From contig JNEM01008407.1 in assembly GCA_000697335.1 (NCBI GenBank), forward strand, positions 1 to 17,234: DNA of 17,234 nt, read 5' to 3'. Of the stretch, positions 1 through 8,784 are shown piece by piece. The translations under genes and the position numbers were made by a program. The notes beneath the pieces were generated by a model that was not told the DNA's origin, made no database searches, and saw only the letters and a program-made list of their open reading frames with translations. The stretch is from Conidiobolus incongruus B7586 (Eukaryota > Entomophthoromycota > Entomophthoromycetes > Entomophthorales > Conidiobolaceae). Numbering within the stretch: position 1 is the first letter of the stretch; every line of letters starts with the position of its first letter.

Positions 1-2963
1 GAAACTCTCAAAGTTTTAGAAAGAATGCGAGGTAAAAGTGATACAAGTAAACCAAACGAAAAATCTCAAAACACTACTCAAAAGGTAACTATATTATTTT
101 TCCTTCCAAGATGATTTTATTTATAATGCTTAAGGAAACTGAAAATTACAAAAGAGTCACATTTAACATTCCAAACGACCCAATTAAACGCGAACACCAA
201 GATGCTGACTATCTTAAATATTTTCAAGGAGTTCCCATTGAACATGATAAACTCGAATGGATGAAAAATTTGCAAAATGATAACAAATCTGAACTAGATA
301 TTATTCAAGATACTCGTTTTAATCTCCAAGGAGTACCCATTGTTAATTCGAAACTCACGGATGATTCTTATTTAAGTGGTCTTCATCATCATGGTGAACA
401 ATCTCATTTACCAGGCTATACCATCAAAGAGCTATTAACACTGTCAAGGTCCACTAATTTATCTCAAAGCTGTCTTGCCCTTGATATTTTAAGCAAGGTT
501 GTTTACAACTGTCAAAAAGGGAACTATAAAACATGGGAACAGACTCGGTCATTAATAATGAATGATGGCGTATGTTTATTTATGAGAGGAACCTTGGGAA
601 TGGGTAATCGTAGTTCGACAACATTTGCCATAAAAGGAATTGCAGAATCTATTGTTAATCTCGATTTGATGCAACTTGAAGACCAACTCTTCCAGTATGG
701 CAACACTAAACTTTTATTTACTTCTCAGTTTGGCTCTGGTGGATATTCTGACACTCAAAATCAAATTAATACTATCAAAAATGATCCAGAATCTGATATT
801 AATGAATTAGGACAATTAGATACAACTGTCTTTTTATTAAGTATTGATATTTTAGGTAGTATTTGTCACATGTTAAAGGAGTTTGCTTTGCCTAAAAATA
901 GTCTCGACCACATTCTTTTAATTCTCAACAGCATCAGCGTTCACTCTAAATCTGCAGCCAAGGAAATCTGGGACACTAAGGGTTTAATAAGTGCAATCAA
1001 GAAGCGATTCCTCACCAATCCATCTATCTTTTTCAAGCCGGTTAAAGAGGATGAGGAACTTGATGACTTTGATATGGTTGATCCCTATAATTATGAATTA
1101 CCTCCAAACTTTTTGGCCTTCCGACTTATCAAATTATTGGCACTCGTTGATGATGATATCGCTCAAGAAATCTTTTCAAATGAATTCATTCCCTCTTTGT
1201 CCCCTCCTCCATCTTCTAATGACGATCGTTTAGAATCATATTTCAGAGTTGTGAATGAAATCATTGGTTTATGGAAAGTATTCGTTGGTAATAATCAAGT
1301 TCAACTTTGGTCACAATTCAGAAGCGAAGGTTTACCTAATGTCAGACGATTTTTTGGATTGAATCGAAGTGAAATAATTCATAAATTAACCAGCCGAAAT
1401 GGCATGAAAATGGGCAATCTTGCCAATGCTGTAAGCAATATGTTCAACTTGCTCAATCTTATTATCAATCACTCCAACCAAGAATGGGAAGACGTTACCA
1501 AGAGTAATTCTAGCATTTCCGATTTCTTTGATCTTGGATTGCATTTGTATCTTGAAATTATGAAGAAACCAGATAATGAATACGGATTATTACTCTCCAA
1601 TGTGCTTCAATTTTTAAATAGCTACACCCAAACGTTCTCTGTTCAAAGTCATATTAATTATGGGTTATTGACAGAGTTTTTAACCAGTAATTTCGCCAAA
1701 ATTCAATCTCAGCTCACTTTACTTTCTGCTCAAGTGAACGAATATAATAGCATTACCAAATTGAATGGATGGACCAATTTGAAATCAAGACAGCTAGGAC
1801 CTTATATTTTACCACCAGACATGAGCGAAATACTCGAATTGACAAGCAATTTATTCTTTAATGAATTGTCAATTTTCACACAATTGATTAGCATATTATC
1901 AAGAACATCTGTGTCAAGCTTTAACGATAATCTTATCAATATCATCAATACTATTGTTCTGAAGTTGATCAACTTACCATATTCCTATTTCAAATGTCTA
2001 AACAATCATATTAATCCATTGTTTGATTTCTTATCTTCTTGGATTTTCCTTTTCTTTGATAGAGTAAATCCTAAATTGACTTCTGATCAGCTTTCAACTG
2101 CTTATCTTGCACTTGTTAAATCTCTCAATATTCCAGCTGCTGAATGGATGAAGAACTTAGGAAAGCACTCTCAAATACTATTCAACAAAACAATTGTGGA
2201 AAAGATTTTAGATTTTGGAGATAAAGATCATTTGGTAGAATTGACTGGAGTTCTTACTGTATTATATTCTAATATTGAGCTTCAACCATCTTATTATAAT
2301 TGGATATTTACTCCAATGCTAACTCTTTGGAACCTTAATCCCAGTAATCACAACCAGTTAGACAATTTTGAAGATTTATTCAACAATGAAGATATCGTTA
2401 AATCGATGGGAATGATCTTCAGCTATTATCTTCAAATCAAAGCCCTAGATCACAAATTAGGCACCAATTTGATCAGTTCACATCTCGATTATATCTCCAT
2501 GATGCAATACGTTGCACTCTTAAAATTATCTCCAGATTTGAATATTTTGAACCCATTATTCTTGGAACCAATTCAACAAATCCTCAATTTCCCTCTAGCT
2601 AACCCCATACCTTACAATGAACAGGACTTTAAGTTGAAACCTTCAGAGATTTATCGTGGCTTCATCGACATCTACAAAGAATTAAGTTATAAGAACGAAA
2701 TATTAGCCCATCTCCTCATCATTCCACTTCATCCCAAACTTCGATTCGATCGCATTATCGAACTGTTCTGGTCTCAAGTCAACGAAGAAGTCGAATTTTT
2801 CCCATGGCACATGACCTTTGCACCCCGTCTCTTGGACCAATGGGATGATTACTGCCAAATTGACCCGAGCATGGAGAATTCCATTGTTAAAAATGCCAAA
2901 TTGAAATTAGTACACAAATTTGACAATTTGAATGAGAACTGGGTTAAATTTGCTAAACTTTAA
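1..2963 (+). CDS. RPAP1: RPAP1-like RNA polymerase II-associated protein (5' partial)
   Basis: Exons are 1-84 and 135-2963, with a 50-bp intron (85-134, GTAACT...TTAAG). The start lies outside the window and 970 residues are visible. The family (human RPAP1, plant IYO, yeast Rba50) helps assemble RNA polymerase II and bring it into the nucleus. The best evidence is the RPAP1 C-domain signature: KLEWMKNL, then DTRFNLQG (visible residues about 87-94), GLHHHGE (about 110-116), and PGYTIKELLTLSRS followed by an LALDIL helix. Animal RPAP1 has RF-D/N-LQG, GLHHHGEE and GY-LQELFHLSRS at the same spacing. The remainder is a long, Leu/Ile/Asn-rich helical region without a motif I can name, as expected of the family's poorly conserved helical body. 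The visible length fits the long metazoan-type protein better than the short yeast form. The first 28 residues (ETLKVLERMRGK...) could be the end of the RPAP1 N-domain. Confidence 0.85.
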
Positions 2964-3020
2964 AATATTATTTGTATAATTTATTTGCGTTATTAAAATA
3001 TTTACCTATATTTATTGTTT

Positions 3021-3038
3021 ATATATATATATATATAT
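3021..3038. repeat. (AT)9 microsatellite
   Basis: Nine AT units lie 58 bp after the RPAP1-like stop codon. It is a simple repeat in the 3' flank and no function is suggested. Confidence 0.9.
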
Positions 3039-3820
3039 CTATTTTATTGGCAATCATATATATTTTCGTCACTTTAAATTATATTTATGACTAAATTTAA
3101 TATTAAAATATTTAAAACAGAATTTATGTTATTGATATAAGTATTAGCTGGTTATAATCTATATTCTGCTTGCTAACAATAAAAATATCAAGTACAAGAA
3201 AATTAAATTCATTAATTATAATACTAAACTTAAAAATAATTTATTATCGCATAAAATTATAATTTTTGTTATTGTTAGTTTGGATATTAATTACATGATA
3301 TCTTATTAAAGTAGTAAATTCCACTAAAAATTTATTGAATTTTTCATATGATAATACTAGTTAGATGATTTAATACCAAATTCTTTAACTTGGATTTATA
3401 TAATATCCAAGTCAATAAATAAATTTTTAACAAAGTATATGCGGTCAATTCAATAAAATTTAATACAAGTATTGGTGTTTTGTTAATGGATCATTATGTA
3501 TATCACGCTGGTCATATTCTTAGATAAAAATATAAGTTAACCCATTTTTTATTAGATTTTTCCAATATAATTTTATAATCAACTTAAAAGAATGTTGAAT
3601 TATAAAAATATACATCATTTGGGCAAAATAATTTTATTAAAATGTAAGATCCATACTATTTACCTCATCGTTTACTTACACACACAATTTTGGGTATTAA
3701 AATTATTATTTGTACTACTTAACCAATTCTGTTGATTGAAGCGGATTTGATAAAACTCAGTATGATACAATGCCTTGAAAACAAAATTAATTCCATTAAA
3801 GGAAGCACTACAAAAAACAG

Positions 3821-3892
3821 GTGAATTGCATCAGTCCCATAACATCAGTAGCAGTTGTATTGATATTAAATGATGATCAATTTTTGTTACAG
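3821..3892 (+). other. Possible 5'-UTR intron of adenylosuccinate lyase
   Basis: CAG|GTGAAT at 3818-3826 and a T-rich tract ending TTGTTACAG at 3892 would bound a 72-bp intron. The intron would end 38 bp before the start codon. The acceptor is strong, but the intron is longer than every coding intron here and no reading frame tests it. Transcript data would decide. Confidence 0.3.
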
Positions 3893-3930
3893 ATTCAATA
3901 AGCAGTTTATCACTTATAATTATAATCAAA

Positions 3931-5420
3931 ATGTCTCACGATCGTTATCAAAGTCCTTTAACATCTAGATATGCCTCTAAGGAGATGGCTTACAACTTCA
4001 GTGACAATAAGAAATTCGGTACCTGGAGACAGCTTTGGATTAATTTGGCTAAGGCTGAAATGGAACTTGGTTTGACTGATATTACCCAAGAAATGATTGA
4101 CGAAATGGAACAAAACAAGGTAGCTTATCTAATTATATAATGTTTAATAATTTATTAACAGATTTTCAGACTAACATTGATTACGAACTTGCTGCTGAAG
4201 AAGAAAAGCGTCGTCGTCATGATGTTATGGCTCACGTCCACACCTACGGTGTTGCCTGTCCCAAGGCCGCTGGTATCATCCACTTGGGTGCCACTTCCTG
4301 TTTCGTCACCGACAATGCTGATCTCATTATCTTGAGAGACGGTCTCGATTTATTAATTAAAAAATTAGTCGTTGTTATCAAGAACTTGGCTGACTTCGCC
4401 AAAGACTACAAAGATATGCCCACTTTAGGTTTCACTCATTATCAACCCGCTCAATTGACCACTGTTGGTAAGCGTGCTACCCTCTGGCTCCAAGAATTAC
4501 TCTGGGACTTACGTAACTTCACTCGTGCTCGTGACGATCTCTTATTCCGTGGTCCTAAGGGTACTACTGGTACTCAAGGTTCTTTCCTTGCCTTGTTCAA
4601 TGGTGATCACGACAAGGTTGAAGCCCTCGATCAACGTGTAGCTGAACTCAGTGGATTCTCCAAATCCTATGCCGTCACTGGTCAAACCTACTCTCGTAAA
4701 GTTGATATTGACGTCATTGCTGCCCTTGCTTCCTTCGGTGCTACTGCTCACAAGATCGCCACTGATCTCCGTCTTTTGGCTAACTTGAAGGAGATTGAAG
4801 AACCCTTTGAAAAGGATCAAATTGGTTCTTCTGCCATGGCCTACAAGCGTAACCCTATGAGATGTGAACGTATCTGTTCTTTAGCTCGTCACTTACACGC
4901 TCTTGTCCACAACACTTATGCTACCGCTAGTGTTCAATGGTTCGAAAGAACCCTTGATGACAGTGCTAACCGTCGTATTACCAACCCTGAAGCTTTCTTG
5001 ACCACCGACATTGTTTTGACCTTATTACAAAACGTCATCTCTGGTTTAGTAGTCTATCCCCAAATCATTGCCAGCCGCATTGCCCAAGAATTACCCTTCA
5101 TGGCCACCGAAAACATCATTATGGCTATGGTCAAGGCTGGAGGCGATCGTCAAGAATGTCACGAAGAGATCCGTGTCCTCTCCCACCAAGCCGCCAAGGT
5201 TGTCAAGACCGAAGGCAAGCCTAATGACTTGATCGAACGTATCCAAAACACCCCCTACTTTGCCCCCATCCATGCTCAATTGCCTCAACTCTTGGACCCC
5301 ACCACCTTCATTGGTAGAGCTCCCCAACAAGTTGAGCGCTTTTTGGAGAATGAAGTCAAGCCTGCCCTCGCACCCTTCCAAAACACTGAAGGCTTAGTTT
5401 TCGACTCTCTCAATGTCTAA
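3931..5420 (+). CDS. ADE13: Adenylosuccinate lyase
   Basis: Exons are 3931-4119 and 4170-5420. The 50-bp intron has a GTAGCT donor and a TTTTCAG acceptor; the earlier AACAG at 4161 would break the frame. The protein has 479 residues, close to yeast Ade13. The enzyme cuts SAICAR to AICAR and adenylosuccinate to AMP in purine synthesis, releasing fumarate, and works as a cytosolic homotetramer. Visible motifs are [10 protein letters not shown] near the N-terminus, [12 protein letters not shown] with His85 and His87, [29 protein letters not shown] with His153 (likely general acid), and the fumarase/aspartase-superfamily loop [16 protein letters not shown] with the catalytic serine in Ser283-Ser284. 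All key residues are intact. The start is supported by the match of residues 5-30 to fungal homologues and by A at -3. Codons are much more C-ending (GTC, GCC, TTC, AAC) than in the neighbours, as expected for a highly expressed gene. Confidence 0.97.
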
Positions 5421-5498
5421 TTATCACGAATCTATAGATATTCAATATAGAATCTTTGTTATTTCTAAGATTATTCAATATTATATAAATAACTATTC

Positions 5499-5504
5499 AA
5501 TAAA
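5499..5504 (+). terminator. Candidate poly(A) signal AATAAA for ADE13
   Basis: AATAAA lies 79 bp after the adenylosuccinate lyase stop codon, followed by more A/T. In DNA this AT-rich the hexamer arises by chance often, so only its position favours a role. Confidence 0.35.
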
Positions 5505-5737
5505 AATTTATATTACAGTTATAGCTAATCTTCATGTATATTATACTTATTTTAGAATTGATTAACAGTCATAAAATTAGATTAGAAAATAAATTCACAT
5601 TGAGAAAATTTTTCTGGAGTGGATATAATCTAATCATCAGTTTTCGGAACATATTGAAATCTTTGTTAATGTTTAAATCACTGGTAATAATTTACACAAT
5701 TGAGATAATAGTTTAATGTATTTTTCTAAATTTTTAT

Positions 5738-5755
5738 AATTGAATTGAATTGAAT
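5738..5755. repeat. Short TGAAT pentamer repeat
   Basis: AAT followed by three TGAAT units makes a short perfect pentanucleotide run in the ADE13 3' flank. It is simple sequence only. Confidence 0.7.
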
Positions 5756-7657
5756 ATTATTTATGATTCATAATTAGTTTGATATTAAAATTAATGATAA
5801 TCATATTACTTTAATTCTTTAAGCTATTTTTAATTAAATAATTTTTAATTACTTCCAAGATTTAGATAATTTATAAATTTTAATTTTCTATATTAAAAAT
5901 CAGAGACTTGACATTTTAAAATTAAAAGAATATCTTCAATTCTTTGTAATAAAATTATTAGAGTTATCTATACATATAAATTATTTGATGGTTTCAATAT
6001 TCTTAGAATATACAAGTTGTTATAAATGCATCTTTGTTAATCTGAATCACAATTAAATTTAATTGATATAAATAAACGAGATATATATTCAAAATTGATT
6101 ATTATTTTAAAAATTCAAATTTTAATAATTACTATTGCCATGATATTTTTTTATATTTTACCAATACAATAAGTCTCAAGTTATTATACATTTATCGATG
6201 ATCCCGAATAGTGTCAGAAGGTATACAGTTACGACATAGAAACCAACGAAGAGAAATATAAACAGTATTTTCTTGAATTCTGACTATAATTATGGCATAA
6301 TAGAGTTCCCAGTTGTCACATTTGAAATTTTTTAGCTAAAGTCCATTGAGTGGTAAATCTATTGAAATTTTATAATTTATTAGGATCATATGAAAAATTA
6401 TTGATATTAATAAGATTAAAATATTTTATTAATATAAATTATTATTTGGTTTATTGTTCATATAAAAGACTGTTAATACGTTCTGTAATCCATTATTTGC
6501 ATTTTTTTTTCAAAATTCCTCTCCATTATATATATAAAATATTTGATAAATTGATAAATTAGATCATTTAAGAAATATTTGGAGTTTAAAATAAAAATGG
6601 CAATAGCAAGCTGCTACCAATTAGGTGCATATATTGATAGATGTAAATTAAATATCTACTATTACAATTATCAATTATATTCAATTTAATATTCTATCAA
6701 AATTTTAATACATTTTAAACAATAATGAATTTAATTTTGTAGTTCTGAATATTAAGTAACCATTCTTATTGCCATTTCAATAGATATTGACAAAATATTC
6801 ATTTTAAGATTATACATTTCAAATATATGAATTCACAGATTATCAATTCATAAGACTAAAATTCACGAAAACCAATAAAGGGAATCTTTACTATGAAATT
6901 TACAACTAAACTCACATCAGATGTGATGAATTAGAATCAAAGATTACAGTGATTCTTCAATTGAAATATTCAATATTTATACTACTAAAAAATATAATTC
7001 ATTAGCTTTAAATTATAGTCAGATATTACAAAGTGTTTTAAAATTGCACAATTCTTTATTTCATTACAAAATGTTTTTGAGATTTGAATTAATTTGATGT
7101 CTAAAAATTAACTTATTAATTAGAATATATACTGGTTTTAAAATAAATTAAAATCAAAATTACTTATTTATACCTGGTACTGCTATTTACCACATTTGAC
7201 ATGATTAATTATTTTTATCATATTCAAATCTAATTGAATTCATATCAGTTCATTAAAATTCCAATGTTTTTCTCTCTTGATAATATTAGGAAATCTATAT
7301 ATTATTATAATATTTTAATTATTCATTCCAAATACAAAGAATAAAATCGCTAATGGAGTATATGCAAAAAATTGTTAAATGTTTTAGTTATGAATAACTA
7401 CAAATATATTAACACGGATAAAAACATAAATGTAATTGTAATATTTTCATAAAGTGATTAGATGAAACCAATGAATTGTGAATAGTAATATCAATTATAA
7501 TTTATATGATATTGTTTTGCCTTAACTAGTAGTGTGAATAAAATAAGTTCATTGATACAAATTATTTGAAAATTTCAAATTGAAAAACTTTCAATTTACC
7601 ACAATTTAACCAATGATGAAAATCCCATAATAACAGAAAAAAATAATAAATACCAAA

Positions 7658-7720
7658 ATGACAAGCAGTGGAGTCAGAAAAACAAGTCAATTATCAGCAA
7701 TCCATGGATTCAATAGATGA
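7658..7720 (+). promoter_or_regulatory. Overlapping upstream ORF at the SNRNP25 start
   Basis: ATG 7658 opens a 20-codon frame ending with TGA 7718-7720, across and out of frame with the main ATG at 7704. It has A at -3, whereas the main ATG has T at -3, so scanning ribosomes could favour it if the transcript begins upstream. The transcription start is unknown. Confidence 0.4.
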
Positions 7721-8215
7721 TCAACTGCAGCAATTGCTCAAAGACCCTTTGCTGCATGATATATCACCCAATGTCACACTGAACCAGGTCAAACACTTGA
7801 TCCAGCTCGAGAAGGGCAATTTCATCAAACTCACATTGTTAAGAGGCCCTCTGGAAAGTATTGGTATGCATAAATTCACTAGCATCAACCCTCATTAGTG
7901 ATAGTAATATTGATATAGAATTGAAGGTAAACGAAAATGCCACTTTAAAAGAGTTGAACCAAATCATAGAAGCCAAAGTCACTGAGCTTATACATGACAA
8001 GAGGCCCAGACTGAAAATCAACTGGTAAGTTGTTCATTCACCATGGCTTCAGATATTAATGGAACATTAGGAAATATGTGTGGAATAACCATAATTTGCA
8101 AACTCTAAAAAATCTGCCATTGGCTGGCAATGATTTAACAATGAAGCAATTGGGACTGAATAATAACCAATTTATTAAATTCGTTAAGATTAAAAAATCC
8201 AAATCAAATAAATAG
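7704..8215 (+). CDS. SNRNP25: U11/U12 snRNP 25 kDa protein homologue, copy 1
   Basis: Exons are 7704-7837, 7899-8024 and 8071-8215; introns are 61 bp (GTTAAG...TTAG) and 46 bp (GTAAGT...TTAG). The protein has 134 residues; human SNRNP25 has about 132. SNRNP25 is a ubiquitin-like-fold subunit of U11 and U11/U12 snRNPs, used to remove U12-type introns. The match is collinear. LLKDPLLHDISPNVTL aligns with the human VVQDPLLCDLPIQVTL. After a short beta-hairpin, INWKYVWNNHNL aligns with ISWSYVWRTYHL, and QLGLNNNQFIKFVKIKK with the human DYGIRNRDEVSFIKKLR. The 61-bp intron was chosen because it joins KLTF to DSNIDIELKV in frame, matching the family; a 25-bp alternative also keeps the frame but adds unmatched residues. 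ATG 7704 is the first in-frame ATG, since TGA lies at 7659-7661. An out-of-frame ATG at 7658 overlaps it. The gene is paired with an inverted near-identical copy at the window's right end. Confidence 0.87.
7821..8215 (+). repeat. Inverted repeat, left arm (SNRNP25 duplication)
   Basis: This segment matches the reverse complement of 16840-17234 (paired positions sum to 25055). Over 395 bp there are three substitutions, at 7914, 8188 and 8205, and no indels. Similarity ends abruptly after the stop codon at 8215. The other end is cut by the window edge, so the true repeat may be longer. Confidence 0.98.
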
Positions 8216-8216
8216 A

Positions 8217-8235
8217 ATATGTTATAGAAACATAT
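8217..8235 (+). other. Small hairpin after the SNRNP25 copy 1 stop codon
   Basis: ATATGTT (8217-8223) and AACATAT (8229-8235) form a perfect 7-bp stem with a 5-base loop, two bases after the stop codon. The stem is AT-rich and could be chance. An AATAAA follows at 8258-8263. Confidence 0.3.
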
Positions 8236-8257
8236 AATATAATATATTGTTTGTTAA

Positions 8258-8263
8258 AATAAA
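8258..8263 (+). terminator. Candidate poly(A) signal AATAAA for SNRNP25 copy 1
   Basis: The hexamer lies 43 bp after the stop codon, downstream of the small hairpin. Position is plausible, but chance is high in AT-rich DNA. Confidence 0.35.
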
Positions 8264-8784
8264 ATATGAAACTAATATTTTAATCAAATGAGACATTTCA
8301 GTCAGACACTCCTTAATCTCCTATTTACATTTGACACATTTTCAAACACCTCATATTGATAACAAGTAAACCAGTAAATTGAACTTAAATTACTATTACA
8401 ACTCCCACTTTCGGTTTTAATACCACTTATTAATGTTCATACTAATAAGATTTGACTAGTTTGAACAAGTTTAAGGTATTTAATCAAATCTATCAAAGAA
8501 TTGATTGAATTGGGATCATTTTAATATGAGATTTGCAATTCAGCCAAGTTTCAGATTTTTTTTTCATTTGAATTATGTTATAAACCGTAAAAAATTGTAT
8601 AAATAATGGGTTGGGAATTATTATAAATTAAATTGTTTTTAATATTCAATATTCAGTTTTAATAACAAAATATAAAAAATTTAATTTTTCGAATATTTTT
8701 ATTTTTTGCTAAAATTTATTGTTAATTTATATTAATATATAGCTATTTTATTAATTACTAACACTTTAAACTATATTGGTACTT
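8264..8784. other. Intergenic region upstream of the F-box/WD40 gene
   Basis: About 520 bp lie between SNRNP25 copy 1 and the F-box/WD40 start. They hold a T8 run near 8558, strongly AT-rich sequence from 8580 and no coding frame. The stretch presumably carries the F-box/WD40 promoter and 5' UTR. I recognise no specific site. Confidence 0.5.

Larger units (their letters stand above)
2964..3930. other. AT-rich intergenic region, RPAP1 3' flank and ADE13 promoter
   Basis: These 967 bp hold no ORF with coding character on either strand. The left part is the RPAP1-like 3' flank with the AT microsatellite. The right part, from about 3720, is less AT-rich and contains a CCAAT at 3723-3727, so it may be the adenylosuccinate lyase promoter and 5' UTR. 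Nothing else is recognisable. Confidence 0.6.
5421..7703. other. 2.3 kb AT-rich intergenic region without a convincing gene
   Basis: I see no gene here. Two small open frames (5534-5716 and 6350-6562) are almost all AT-rich codons (Ile, Leu, Asn, Lys, Tyr) and show no domain. A less AT-rich island at about 6190-6335 has short coding-like runs and is treated as a finding. A TGAAT pentamer run lies at 5738-5755. The last 100 bp should hold the SNRNP25 promoter and 5' UTR. Confidence 0.6.

Noticed and set aside
85-110. A 26-bp intron ending at CCAAG in the RPAP1-like gene
   Set aside because: Too short for this genome; the 50-bp version ending TTAAG (134) is in phase and of normal length.
5534-6562. 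Two small plus-strand ORFs (5534-5716 and 6350-6562) as genes
   Set aside because: They are composed almost entirely of AT-rich codons, have no recognisable domain and look like chance open frames in AT-rich DNA.
6595-6778. A MITE bounded by inverted AAATGGCAATA / TATTGCCATTT
   Set aside because: The inverted match is only 11 bp, AT-rich, does not extend further, and no target-site duplication is evident.
7858-7882. A 25-bp intron (GTATTG...ACTAG) as intron 1 of SNRNP25
   Set aside because: It keeps the frame, but it is half the length of every other intron here and inserts residues with no match in the family. The 61-bp GTTAAG...TTAG intron gives a clean alignment.
7839-8021. The identical 60-codon minus-strand ORF here and its plus-strand twin at 17034-17216 as a repeated gene
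   Set aside because: Both are antisense to SNRNP25 exon 2 and intron 1. They are identical only because the whole region is duplicated.
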